This document shows, in pieces, positions 51,275-58,849 of a DNA stretch of 64,000 bases. Location of the stretch: positions 235,432 through 299,431 of the forward strand of contig NZ_JAKEDV010000003.1 of NCBI RefSeq assembly GCF_021462505.1, in the 5' to 3' direction. A model generated the notes under the pieces. The model did not search any database. It saw only the letters and a list, made by a program, of their open reading frames with translations, and was not told where the DNA came from. Origin of the DNA: Thermus brockianus (GTDB lineage Bacteria > Deinococcota > Deinococci > Deinococcales > Thermaceae). The first letter of the stretch is position 1, and each line of letters starts with the position of its first letter. Made by a program: the position numbers and the translations under genes.

Positions 51275-51297
51275 ACCGCATCCATCGCGGATGCGGT
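51275..51297. terminator. Hairpin after the repressor gene
   Basis: ACCGCATCC-ATCGC-GGATGCGGT, a perfect 9-bp stem. On the minus strand it follows the repressor stop and is followed by ACTTTTCC, a weak terminator T-run. The arm shares ACCGCA with the repeat array at 55396-55560. Confidence 0.6.
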
Positions 51298-51311
51298 GAA
51301 AAGCGGGGTGT

Positions 51312-52067
51312 TCAGGGTAGAGCCTTAAGTTTTTTAGAGGGGAACCCTTGGTGGAAGTTTCGGACCACGCTGATCACGGGTCCCCAGATCTTTGCGTCTT
51401 CGGGGAGAGGGATGTCTTCGTAGAGGGGGTTGACGCTTTCGAGGTAGAGTTGCTTGTTTCGTTCCGCGAGTTTTTTGACCACGATGCCGTCTCCCGGGAT
51501 GCCCACAGCCACGATAGCCCCGGTGAGGGGAGGGGTTTCCGTGTCCACGATGGCGTAGTCGCCTTCATAGAGGAGGGGTTCCATGGAGTTCCCGGTGATC
51601 TTTACCGCGAAGAGGGAGGTCTCCTTTTTGCCCTTCATCGGGGGCAACCAGAAGAGCATGAACTCTCTCGCGTCTTCGAAGGAGGGGGAGCCAGCTCCTC
51701 CCTCCACCACGGGGAGGCGGTAGGGGCGGACTTCGGTGGCGTCTTCGGGAGGTTCAGTTTTTTCTTTGTCGGTGTGTAGACTCCAGGCTTTGATCAGGTT
51801 GTCTATTTCCTCGTCCTTTAGTCCATAGGCTCGAAGAAGTTGAAGAAGGCGTTTTATGGGAACGCGCCTTATGTCTCTTTTTCCGGTTTCAATCATGGAA
51901 ACATAGGTTTGATTGATCCCTACCCGGTATCCGATGTCTCCTTGTGTGAGTTTGGCGCGTTCTCTTAGTGAGCGGAGGAACCGGCCAAACTCTCTTGGGG
52001 AATACTGAGCTACAAGTTTCCAGTCTACTTGATGTTCTTTGTTTTCGTCGTCCCAGGTCCAGCTCAT
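51312..52067 (-). CDS. S24-family (LexA/CI-like) repressor
   Basis: 251 residues. HTH_XRE domain at about 25-85 (RERAKLTQGDIGYRVGINQT) and a C-terminal S24 peptidase domain at about 130-245 with catalytic Ser in TGNSMEPLLYEGD and Lys in GIVVKKLAE. An Ala-Gly in VEGGAGSPS is a plausible self-cleavage site. It should hold the element silent and be inactivated by RecA filaments. A minus-strand promoter lies at 52089-52117. Confidence 0.88.
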   Translation of the reverse strand: MSWTWDDENKEHQVDWKLVAQYSPREFGRFLRSLRERAKLTQGDIGYRVGINQTYVSMIETGKRDIRRVPIKRLLQLLRAYGLKDEEIDNLIKAWSLHTDKEKTEPPEDATEVRPYRLPVVEGGAGSPSFEDAREFMLFWLPPMKGKKETSLFAVKITGNSMEPLLYEGDYAIVDTETPPLTGAIVAVGIPGDGIVVKKLAERNKQLYLESVNPLYEDIPLPEDAKIWGPVISVVRNFHQGFPSKKLKALP

Positions 52068-52088
52068 CTCTTCAACAGTTTTCCCCTT

Positions 52089-52117
52089 GTAATACTCGGC
52101 GACAAGCCTCAGAGCAA
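52089..52117 (-). promoter_or_regulatory. Repressor promoter
   Basis: Minus strand TTGCTC (52117-52112), 17 bp, TATTAC (52094-52089), 21 nt upstream of the repressor ATG. Confidence 0.5.
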
Positions 52118-52163
52118 GTCAAAGAGAAAATTCGTCTTTCACGGTAAGTTTGCCCTCGATCTC

Positions 52164-52191
52164 TTGATCTCTTGACTGTTTGTGATATAGT
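52164..52191 (+). promoter_or_regulatory. Promoter of the HTH-PrimPol operon with direct repeats
   Basis: TTGATC (52164-52169), 16 bp, TATAGT (52186-52191). GATCTCTTGATCTCTTGA holds two copies of ATCTCTTGA across the -35, a likely target of the repressor or of the HTH protein it drives. Confidence 0.55.
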
Positions 52192-52210
52192 ATAACCAAG
52201 GGTGACGGTG

Positions 52211-52660
52211 ATGAGCCTTCGCGAACTCCGTCAGTTAGGTGGGTTGAGCATAGGAGAGCTGTCGAGGATCACGGGTTTATCTAGAAGCTACCTATGGAGA
52301 TTGGAGCGAGGGCAGCGTAAGTTGGGTGGGAAAGCGATATTGCTGCTCACAAAGGCTCTTTCTCGACACTTAGCTCTCCCGCAGGATGCGATTTTGACAA
52401 TGTTGATGGGAGAGAGTGCGACAACAGCGCTTTCCCAACGGACTGCTGTTGGTGGAGAGCCTGCTCCTCGTTACCTCACCGTAGACCAGGCGGCGCGCTA
52501 TCTCGGGGTTTCCCGTAGCTACATCAAAAACGCTGTTCGTTCTGGTCGGTTGCGCCCCCGTCCGGTTCCCGGTCCACGGGGTCAGATGGTTTTTTCCATA
52601 GAGGAGCTACAAAGTTTTGCTAAGCGGTACCTGGAGAGCGCGGAGGTGACGGCGGAATGA
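52211..52660 (+). CDS. Two-domain HTH regulator (XRE plus excisionase-type)
   Basis: 149 residues from ATG 52211 (GTG 52202 is an alternative). Residues 1-60 are an XRE helix-turn-helix (GLSIGELSRITGLSRSYLWR); residues 85-140 are an HTH_17 domain (LTVDQAARYLGVSRSYIKN). It faces the S24 repressor across a 143-bp control region, as a Cro-like antagonist or activator would, and is the first gene of the PrimPol operon. Confidence 0.82.
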   Translation: MSLRELRQLGGLSIGELSRITGLSRSYLWRLERGQRKLGGKAILLLTKALSRHLALPQDAILTMLMGESATTALSQRTAVGGEPAPRYLTVDQAARYLGVSRSYIKNAVRSGRLRPRPVPGPRGQMVFSIEELQSFAKRYLESAEVTAE

Positions 52661-52836
52661 AGGGGAAGCCGCAGTTTAGCCTGGAGGTCATACAGGGAAG
52701 GGACGAGGTGGCCGTGATCGTGGACGGCTGGATCCGTGGGACCTACCCCTCCATGGAGGCGGCGCTGGAGGCGCTGAGGCGGGGCTGGAAGGGGGGAGGA
52801 AGGCCTTCTAAACGGAAAACCCCCTCTCCCCGGTAG
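52657..52836 (+). CDS. Small hypothetical protein between the HTH gene and PrimPol
   Basis: 59 residues. ATG overlaps the upstream stop (ATGA) and the stop is 16 bp before the PrimPol start. The protein begins MKGKPQFSLEVIQGRDEVAV and has a basic C-terminus (RPSKRKTPSPR). No family recognised; coupling and codon use support it as real. Confidence 0.7.
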   Translation: MKGKPQFSLEVIQGRDEVAVIVDGWIRGTYPSMEAALEALRRGWKGGGRPSKRKTPSPR

Positions 52837-52852
52837 AGAGAGGAGGCACTAC

Positions 52853-53752
52853 GTGAGGTTCCCCAAAGCAGACAGTAACACACTTCTGGTCGTTTTGCAA
52901 CGGTATGTGCGGTTGGGTTACGCTGTCCTTCCTCTTCTTCCCGGAGAAAAGCGGCCCTATTTCCGTTTGGTTCCCCGTGGGTTCAAGGACGCTACTCAGG
53001 ATCCGGCTACCATCACGCGCTGGTGGCGGGCCTGCCCGGAGGCCGGAGTGGGGCTCCTGGCCCCCAAGGAGGTCTTGGTCCTTGACGTGGACCAGAGGGA
53101 GACCTGGGAAGAGCTACGCCGGGATTTCCCGGTTCTTGAGGCCGCCCCACGGCAAAAGACCCCAAAGGGAGGCCGCCACGTGTTTCTCCGGCTTCCTGAC
53201 GGGGTGCGGCTTTCCGCCAGCGTGCGGGTTTTGGAGGGGGTGGATCTCCGGGGCATGGGGCGGGCCTACGTGGTGGCCGCTCCTACCCAGCTGAAGGACG
53301 GGAGGGGCTACGCCTGGGAGGTGCCTCTGGTGCCCCCGGGTGAACTTCCTCTGGTGCCTGAAGACCTCCTTCTCCGGCTTCTTCCGCCGCCTCCCTCCAG
53401 GCCCGCTTGGACTCCGGTGGGGGGGGCTAGCCCTAAGCGGCTAAGGGGCCTCCTCGATACCTACGCCGACCGAGTAGCCCGCACCCCGGAGGGGCAGAGG
53501 CACAACACCCTCATCCGCTATGCCGTGGCCGCCGGGGGGCTCATCCCCCACGGCCTAGACCCCAGGGAGGCGGAGGAGGCCCTGGTGGGGGCGGCCCTCG
53601 AGGCCGGCCTCCCCGAGAAGGAGGCCCGGGCCGCCGTGGAGTGGGGCTTGGAGAAGGGGAAGGAAAGACCGCTGAATTTGCCGTCTCCTCGCTTGGTCCT
53701 GTCCATCAGAAGGCGTTTGAGAGAAGGAGGGAAGCGCCATGGACGAGCTTAG
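52853..53752 (+). CDS. Primase-polymerase (AEP superfamily PrimPol)
   Basis: 299 residues from GTG 52853, 6 nt after GAGGAGG. The archaeo-eukaryotic primase core (about 15-210) shows Asp78 and Asp80 in VLDVD, His109 in GGRHVFL and Asp131 in VDLRGMG, the expected metal and nucleotide ligands. A C-terminal helical PriCT-like domain follows (RYAVAAGGLIPHGLDPREAE). It closely resembles, from memory, the T. thermophilus HB27 PrimPol, which starts synthesis with dNTPs. It should prime replication of the element together with the ATPase encoded next, which it overlaps by 14 bp. Confidence 0.92.
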   Translation: MRFPKADSNTLLVVLQRYVRLGYAVLPLLPGEKRPYFRLVPRGFKDATQDPATITRWWRACPEAGVGLLAPKEVLVLDVDQRETWEELRRDFPVLEAAPRQKTPKGGRHVFLRLPDGVRLSASVRVLEGVDLRGMGRAYVVAAPTQLKDGRGYAWEVPLVPPGELPLVPEDLLLRLLPPPPSRPAWTPVGGASPKRLRGLLDTYADRVARTPEGQRHNTLIRYAVAAGGLIPHGLDPREAEEALVGAALEAGLPEKEARAAVEWGLEKGKERPLNLPSPRLVLSIRRRLREGGKRHGRA

Positions 53753-55622
53753 GGAGATCCTGAACAAGCTTTCTCCAGAGAACTGGGCGGAGCACAAGGT
53801 GGCGTTGTTTGACGCCATGGTGCTTGCGGGTTTAGACCCCGTGGAGGCCGAGGCGGTCCTCAGGGAAGCGGCCCAGAAGGTGAAGGTCACCTTGGAGGCC
53901 ATGCGGCAGGCTTGGCGGGATTTTCTTGGTCCGACCAAGCGGGAGGAAGCCGCCGCGAGAACCATCGTAGACCTGGTCCTGGAAGAAGTGGTGGAGCTTT
54001 GGCACACCCCGGTTGGGGAAGCCTGGGCTACCGTTCCACGAGACGGTCATGTGGAACACTACCCCGTGCGGGGGCGGGAGTTTCGCGCCTGGCTCGCGGG
54101 CCTCTACTACGCCAAGGAGGGGAAGCCCCTCTACGCCCAGGCCATGCAGGACGTTTTGGCCGTTCTGGAGGCCAAGGCCCTCTACGAGGGGCAGGAGCAC
54201 GAGGTGCACACGCGCTTGGCCGGGTGTGGAGGCAAGGTGTACCTGGACCTGAGCCGCCCGGACTGGAGCGTGGTGGAGATTTCCCCCGACGGTTGGCATG
54301 TCATCCCCGCTCACGAAGCTCCCGTGCGTTTCCGCCGGAGGCGATACCAGAAGCCGCTTCCCCTACCGAAACCCGGGGGAAGCCTTTCCCCCTTCCTCGA
54401 CCTCCTTCCTCTCCAGGAGCGTAGGGACGTGGTCCTGGTCTTGGGGTGGCTCGTGGGGGCGCTCTCTCCACGCGGACCGTATCCTATTCTGATCCTCTCT
54501 GGAGAAAAGGGAGCGGGGAAGAGCACCACGGCCAGGCTTCTGAAGGCCCTGGTAGACCCCCAGGAAGCTCCTCTTCGCGCCGAACCCAGAAATATCGAAG
54601 ACCTTATGGTGGCGGCGAAGGGGTCTTGGGTGGTGAGCTACGACAACCTGAGCAAGGTTCCAGAGTGGCTTTCGGATGCCCTCTGCCGCCTCTCCACGGG
54701 AGGTGGGTTGAGCAAGCGGGAGCTCTACACCAACGATGAGGAGTTCGTCCTCGAGGCTCAGCGCCCCGTGGTCCTCACGGGGATTGCCTTCGGAGCCATT
54801 CGGGACGACCTCGCGGACCGCTCCATGCTGGTCCACCTGACCCGTGTGGAGGAGGGAGAGCGCCGCCCCGAACGGGAACTCTGGGAGGCCTTCGAACGAA
54901 TCTACCCCGAAGCCCTGGGCGCTCTTCTGGATGCCGTTTCTATGGCTTTGAGACGGCGGGAGGAAGTGCGGACCGCCATGCCTTCATTGCCCCGCCTGGC
55001 CGACTGGGCCATCTGGGTGGAAGCCGCCGCCCCCGCGCTGGGACTCAAGGCCGGGGAGGCTGTGGAGGTTTTCTACGAGGTTCAGGCGGAGTTTGACCAG
55101 GACCTCCTGGATGCCGACCCGGTTGCCCGGGCCATCCTCCTGCTCACCGTGGACTGGCCGGAGGGGTACCAGGCCACCTACACGGCCTCGGAACTGCTCG
55201 CCGCCCTTGAAAGGGCCGTGGGGATCGAGGAAGCCAGGATAAAGCCCAGCGGGTGGCCTCGTACTCCCGCTGGGTTGGGTAGACACTTACCTCGGCTTCA
55301 GTCTGCGCTTCGGGGCGAGGGCATACGCCTCCAGGGAGAACGGGACCGTCACACGAAGAACCTCCGCTGGCGTTTAGAGAAGGTCAGGAAATCAACCACC
55401 GCAACCACCGCAACCACCGCAGACGATGTCCTGGACGAGATTTTCTTGTGCGGTGGATTGTCCTCCCAACCACCGCAAACCACCGCAACCACCGCAGAAC
55501 CACCGCAGGGGGAATTGCCCTCTGGAACGGGGTTTGCGGTGGATGCGGTGGTTGCGGTGGATGTGTACCCCCTTCTCTCTAGCGGAAAGGGGGAGGAGAT
55601 GGAAGAGGGGGAGTTGTTGTGA
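53739..55622 (+). CDS. Replicative-type P-loop ATPase/helicase partner of PrimPol
   Basis: 627 residues. N-terminal 190 residues are unassigned. The ATPase core has Walker A GEKGAGKST at about 255-263, a Walker B-like WVVSYDNLSKVP, and LADRSMLVHLTRVEEGERR, the arrangement of phage and plasmid helicases that partner PrimPols (VapE/DUF927-like). The last 80 residues have low-complexity TTATTATTA and VDAVVAVDV runs because the DNA holds an 11-copy repeat array. Likely the helicase that opens the element's origin. Confidence 0.8.
   Translation: MDELREILNKLSPENWAEHKVALFDAMVLAGLDPVEAEAVLREAAQKVKVTLEAMRQAWRDFLGPTKREEAAARTIVDLVLEEVVELWHTPVGEAWATVPRDGHVEHYPVRGREFRAWLAGLYYAKEGKPLYAQAMQDVLAVLEAKALYEGQEHEVHTRLAGCGGKVYLDLSRPDWSVVEISPDGWHVIPAHEAPVRFRRRRYQKPLPLPKPGGSLSPFLDLLPLQERRDVVLVLGWLVGALSPRGPYPILILSGEKGAGKSTTARLLKALVDPQEAPLRAEPRNIEDLMVAAKGSWVVSYDNLSKVPEWLSDALCRLSTGGGLSKRELYTNDEEFVLEAQRPVVLTGIAFGAIRDDLADRSMLVHLTRVEEGERRPERELWEAFERIYPEALGALLDAVSMALRRREEVRTAMPSLPRLADWAIWVEAAAPALGLKAGEAVEVFYEVQAEFDQDLLDADPVARAILLLTVDWPEGYQATYTASELLAALERAVGIEEARIKPSGWPRTPAGLGRHLPRLQSALRGEGIRLQGERDRHTKNLRWRLEKVRKSTTATTATTADDVLDEIFLCGGLSSQPPQTTATTAEPPQGELPSGTGFAVDAVVAVDVYPLLSSGKGEEMEEGELL
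55396..55560. repeat. Iteron-like array of CCACCGCA in both orientations
   Basis: Seven direct copies of CCACCGCA start at 55396, 55405, 55414, 55470, 55480, 55489 and 55500. Four inverted copies (TGCGGTGG) start at 55449, 55535, 55544 and 55553. Spacing is 9-11 bp within blocks. The two blocks can pair as a large stem. The array lies inside the ATPase gene and encodes Thr-Thr-Ala and Ala-Val-Asp repeats. Candidate origin or initiator-binding site of the element. Confidence 0.85.
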
Positions 55623-56173
55623 GTCTTCTTGACTTGCTTCGTGGACTTCACGGTAGCACTCAGCTGACCTTGTTCCGTGAGGGAGGGAGGCTAAGGGTCT
55701 TCCCCCGCGTTCCAGAACCTCTCCGTCCCCTTCTGGTGAGCTACAAAGCCGCACTTCTCCAGGCGCTAGAGGAGCGGGAGAGGGTGCGGGCTTCACGGTT
55801 TCTGGAGGAGCCCTACCGCTTGGTCTGTCTCGCCGTCCACACCTTTTCCCTGGAGGTTCCCGTGGTGCTCAATCTCGTCTACGGAGAAGACGTTCGCCGC
55901 TACCTGGCCCCCGTGGGGAACCTCTCGGGGTATCTCCTCTGGGCCGGGCGGAACCTCCCCCCTCCTCACCACATGCGCCTTTCTCCCGCTGTGGGAGGGT
56001 GGACTCTGGAGTGGAAGAGAGGTTGGGAGGTGGTCATCGAGGCCCAGGTGAGGGGGAAACGGTACCTTCTCTTCTACCCCGAGGAAGACGCGCGCTCGTG
56101 GGAAGCTTCCGTCGAAGACGGGGAGGTCAGGCTTTTCCGCCTTCATGAGCAGAGTCTGGTAGTAGGAATGTAA
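55619..56173 (+). CDS. Hypothetical protein with TubC_N-like start
   Basis: 184 residues from a GTG that overlaps the ATPase stop (GTGA). Residues 1-50 (LLRGLHGSTQLTLFREGG, PRVPEPLRPLLVSYKAALLQ) resemble the small TubC_N/docking fold often found in element-borne replication proteins. The remainder (60-184) is beta-rich and unassigned. First of a ten-gene overlapping series. Confidence 0.65.
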   Translation: MSLLDLLRGLHGSTQLTLFREGGRLRVFPRVPEPLRPLLVSYKAALLQALEERERVRASRFLEEPYRLVCLAVHTFSLEVPVVLNLVYGEDVRRYLAPVGNLSGYLLWAGRNLPPPHHMRLSPAVGGWTLEWKRGWEVVIEAQVRGKRYLLFYPEEDARSWEASVEDGEVRLFRLHEQSLVVGM

Positions 56174-56178
56174 CTCAG

Positions 56179-56535
56179 GTGGTAGGAAATGTGCTACCTT
56201 GGGTGAAGAAGGGGGGGGATGAGGTGTGGCTCGAGATGGTACGCTGGGGACAGCGGGGAAGCTCTCTGGAGGTTAGGGGAGTTGAGCTAGCTGTCCTCCC
56301 CGAGGGATTTTTCGTCTCCCGTGTGCTAGAGGGGGAAGAGGAAGAGGTTCTTCGCCACCTCGTCCTTTTGGCCGGGGGGGTCTTGACCGACAGGGAGCTC
56401 GTGGCCCTGGGTAAGGTCGGAATGGCTTGGGGCAGGAAGGCGGCGGAGGAGGTGGCGAGGTCTCTCGGAGTTCTCCGTAAGTACGGGGTGAAGTGGGAGC
56501 CTGAACGGAGGGTATCTCAGGGGGTTTTGAACTGA
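56179..56535 (+). CDS. Hypothetical protein
   Basis: Up to 118 residues. Start uncertain: GTG 56179, GTG 56191 or GTG 56224, the last preceded by a G-rich purine tract (56206-56223). The C-terminal half is helical and charged (LGKVGMAWGRKAAEEVARSL). No family recognised. Confidence 0.55.
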   Translation: MVGNVLPWVKKGGDEVWLEMVRWGQRGSSLEVRGVELAVLPEGFFVSRVLEGEEEEVLRHLVLLAGGVLTDRELVALGKVGMAWGRKAAEEVARSLGVLRKYGVKWEPERRVSQGVLN

Positions 56536-56536
56536 G

Positions 56537-57040
56537 ATGAGGGAGATGAGGAATCGGATCATCAAGGGGTTAGTCTTGGGAGTTGGAATCGTCTTCGCCG
56601 GGTTGCTTTGGGCGGTCCTGGAATACAAAGGGGCGGGGGAGGTCACGGTCTCCCCGGTCATGCACGCCCGCGCGTGGCCGAAACGGGAGAGGCCGTATGT
56701 CCTTCTCTTCTACGACCCTCTGTGCCCCGTGTGCCGGAGGCTCGAGGGCGACCTCGAAGGGGATGGGGGGCTAAAGGCGTATGTTCGCTACCTTCCCGCC
56801 TTTCTGCACCAGGGCTCCTACGAAGCCTGGCTTTCCCTCCTCCTAAGGTGGGGATGGGACGAGGCGGAAGCCCGCGCCTGGCTTGAGATCTTGAAGCCGG
56901 AAGTAGAAGCTTCCGGTCTCACCATGACTCCCACGGTCTATGTGGTGGACGCGGTGGGGAGGGAGAAGGTCATCGTGGGGTATCCGGGATACGGGCGGTG
57001 GCGAAAGGAGGTCCTGAGTGCCCTCGGTGTTGGCCCTTGA
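56537..57040 (+). CDS. Membrane-anchored thioredoxin-fold protein (CPVC)
   Basis: 167 residues. One N-terminal membrane helix (LVLGVGIVFAGLLWAVL), then a thioredoxin-like domain with LFYDPLCPVCRRL and a cis-Pro loop (MTPTVYVVD). The Cys pair faces the outside of the membrane. Probably forms or reduces disulfides in the element's own envelope proteins. It overlaps the resolvase gene by 23 bp. Confidence 0.75.
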   Translation: MREMRNRIIKGLVLGVGIVFAGLLWAVLEYKGAGEVTVSPVMHARAWPKRERPYVLLFYDPLCPVCRRLEGDLEGDGGLKAYVRYLPAFLHQGSYEAWLSLLLRWGWDEAEARAWLEILKPEVEASGLTMTPTVYVVDAVGREKVIVGYPGYGRWRKEVLSALGVGP

Positions 57041-57545
57041 TCCGGGAACGCATCTCGGATACGCCCTGGTGGGGAGGGAGTTCGCCGTGGGAGTATTGAC
57101 CCTCTCCGAGGACTACAGGTCAGCGGTGAGGGAGGCGGTGGCGAAGCTTCGTCCTCTTCTTCTCAAGGCGGACCGGGTGTACGTGGAAGAGTGGGGGTAC
57201 CAGGGACGGCGGCTTGGGAAGGAGCAGATGATCCCCTTGGCCCTCACGGGGGCTTTCCTGGCCCTGGGGGCGGAGCCTGTACCCGCGCTCTGGAAGCGCC
57301 GGATGATCCAGGGAGTGGTCCTGGGACACACCGCCGAACGGTTGGGGGTGAAGTTTCCCTCGGGTCTAGACCGGAAGGACCGGGCCTTGTGGTTTCGTCT
57401 GCACTTGGAGGGTTACGGCCCCGCGCTTGCTCGGGTCAGGCAGTTGCCGAGGAGGTTGCGCCCTCACGCCCTAGACGCCTTTGGTCTGGCGATCTACGCC
57501 AGAACTGTGGCGAAAATAGAAGGAGAAGGGGTGATGCCAGGATGA
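57018..57545 (+). CDS. RuvC-like/RNase H-fold nuclease or resolvase
   Basis: 175 residues from GTG 57018. SVLALDPGTHLGYAL gives the first catalytic Asp, VYVEEWGYQG a Glu, and RPHALDAFGLAI the C-terminal Asp, as in RuvC-family Holliday junction resolvases. No element-specific family name can be given. It could resolve branched replication or recombination intermediates. Confidence 0.75.
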   Translation: MPSVLALDPGTHLGYALVGREFAVGVLTLSEDYRSAVREAVAKLRPLLLKADRVYVEEWGYQGRRLGKEQMIPLALTGAFLALGAEPVPALWKRRMIQGVVLGHTAERLGVKFPSGLDRKDRALWFRLHLEGYGPALARVRQLPRRLRPHALDAFGLAIYARTVAKIEGEGVMPG

Positions 57546-57886
57546 CGGGGTTCACGGAGGCGGACTTCATTCGCTTGGTCGTCCCTTTTCTCGCGGGGAT
57601 GACGATCGGAGCGTGGCTGAAAAAGCCTGTGGAAGCGGTGCTCACCTTGGTAGCCATCGTGGCCGTGGTGTGGGGTTGGTTTCACCAGGAGGAGGTGGAG
57701 CGTCTGCTGAGCGACCTGAACGCTAAGCTCCAACTCTGGCTCGCGTATGGGATCAGAGAGGTCACGGTCTGGGTAGAAGGGGTGCTGAGCGGAAGGGTGG
57801 ACCCCTTCGCGGTCCTGGCCTTTGTGAAGGCGATTGAGCCCAAGTGGGTGTTCTTGGCAGGGTTTCTAGGGGGTCTTCGGGCATGA
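57542..57886 (+). CDS. Small membrane protein
   Basis: 114 residues, ATGA overlap with the resolvase stop. Two hydrophobic segments near the N-terminus (LVVPFLAGMTIGAWL; AVLTLVAIVAVVWGW) and a weak one at the C-terminus (WVFLAGFLGGL). No family recognised. Confidence 0.65.
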   Translation: MTGFTEADFIRLVVPFLAGMTIGAWLKKPVEAVLTLVAIVAVVWGWFHQEEVERLLSDLNAKLQLWLAYGIREVTVWVEGVLSGRVDPFAVLAFVKAIEPKWVFLAGFLGGLRA

Positions 57887-58371
57887 AGGCGAAGGAGCGT
57901 TTGGCCCTTGAGATCCTGGAGGCCATGCGGCGGGGGGAGAAGTTCACGGTGGCCGCCCTGCTTCAGGGGATGATGGCGTACCGGAGGGAGCAGAAGGCCA
58001 TCGTGGACTTGCTCGGGCGAAACCCTAAGGAGGGGGTGGCCTTAGCCGTCCTGATCTCCCTCTCGCCGTGGTTCTTCAAGGAGGGAGGTGGGAGAGACCG
58101 GAAGGGGCTCCTCGCTCCGGTGTACGAAGCGTTGCGGGGAGTTCGCCTGGAGAAGGAAGAAAGGGAGAGCGTCGTCAGGTTCTTTCAAGAGGCCACCTGG
58201 CCGGAGATCCGTTTTCTCCGGCAGTTGACCAAGCGTCTAGGGATGGAGGTTGAGGTGAGGGATCTGGTCTACACGATGTCGTGGTTGACACGACATCGTA
58301 CGGTGCTGACCCGCCTTGGGGTGGGGCAGTTTGTGGAGGTGAACCGTGCTGAAGCCGAGGAAGCGTCCTGA
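57883..58371 (+). CDS. Hypothetical helical protein
   Basis: 162 residues, ATGA overlap. Predicted mostly helical (ALEILEAMRRGEKFTVAALL; FLRQLTKRLGMEVEVRDLV), cytosolic, no known motif. Its gene contains a perfect 11-bp inverted repeat at 58273-58299. Confidence 0.6.
   Translation: MKAKERLALEILEAMRRGEKFTVAALLQGMMAYRREQKAIVDLLGRNPKEGVALAVLISLSPWFFKEGGGRDRKGLLAPVYEALRGVRLEKEERESVVRFFQEATWPEIRFLRQLTKRLGMEVEVRDLVYTMSWLTRHRTVLTRLGVGQFVEVNRAEAEEAS
58273..58299. repeat. Perfect 11-bp inverted repeat inside a gene
   Basis: ACGATGTCGTG-GTTGA-CACGACATCGT. Both arms match fully with a 5-nt loop. No T-run follows, so it is not a terminator. It may be a protein-binding or recombination site. Confidence 0.6.
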
Positions 58372-58849
58372 AGTGGTGAAGCGGATCGCGGAGGTGTACC
58401 TGCAGGACCCCTTTTTGGGGAAGGCCTTGGCCCTGGGGTACAAGGTCTTGACGGACAGGAGGTATCCCCAGTTTGAGTCCATGGTCCTCGCGGGGCGGTA
58501 CGGAGAGGCCGGGGTTTACGCCCTGGCGATGGCGAAGTCCCCGGCGGTGATCAAGTTCGGCAACTGGGGCGCTCCTAAGGGAGGGTTTCGTGAGCTTGGA
58601 AGGGTGGCCGAGGCCCTGGTGCCCCAAGGAGACATCGGGGCTTTAGAGTGGGCCGTGAGGCTGAAGACGGAGGCGGACGAGGCGGAAGCCCTGCTCCTCA
58701 TAGAGTTCGCGGAGGTGGGGTCTCCCGAGCTTCTGGCCCGGCTGGTCCGGGCGGTGGGGGAACACATCCCCGTCGACCGGAAGTTGCAGGCGAGCGTCCC
58801 GGTGTCTCCTCTGGTGGGGGAGAAGCAGAAGGAGGAAGTGCGGCTTTGA
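58346..58849 (+). CDS. Hypothetical helical protein
   Basis: 167 residues from GTG 58346, preceded by GGAGGTGAA and overlapping the previous gene by 26 bp. Repeated helix pairs (KRIAEVYLQDPFLGKALALG; ALLLIEFAEVGSPELLARLV) suggest an alpha-solenoid. No family recognised. Confidence 0.6.
   Translation: MLKPRKRPEVVKRIAEVYLQDPFLGKALALGYKVLTDRRYPQFESMVLAGRYGEAGVYALAMAKSPAVIKFGNWGAPKGGFRELGRVAEALVPQGDIGALEWAVRLKTEADEAEALLLIEFAEVGSPELLARLVRAVGEHIPVDRKLQASVPVSPLVGEKQKEEVRL

Larger units (their letters stand above)
50855..51311. other. 457-bp noncoding region with short repeats
   Basis: No credible gene. Three copies of TACAGGGT with partial dyad symmetry lie at 51036-51046 (CTACAGGGTAG), 51074-51084 (GTACAGGGTAC) and 51097-51105 (CTACAGGGT). 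TCTACGGTAGA (51171-51181) is a 5+1+5 inverted repeat. TTCCGTG occurs near 50942, 51000 and 51107. A promoter (51230-51258) and a hairpin (51275-51297) end the region. It looks like a control or origin region of the element. Confidence 0.55.

Noticed and set aside
55396-55560. CRISPR-like array
   Set aside because: The repeats are only 8-9 bp, back to back, and in both orientations. There are no spacers of regular length and no cas genes.
58648-58845. Longer N-terminus of the TlpA-type thioredoxin
   Set aside because: The extension is an out-of-frame shadow of the preceding gene. The TTG at 58846 overlaps that gene's stop and directly precedes the membrane anchor.
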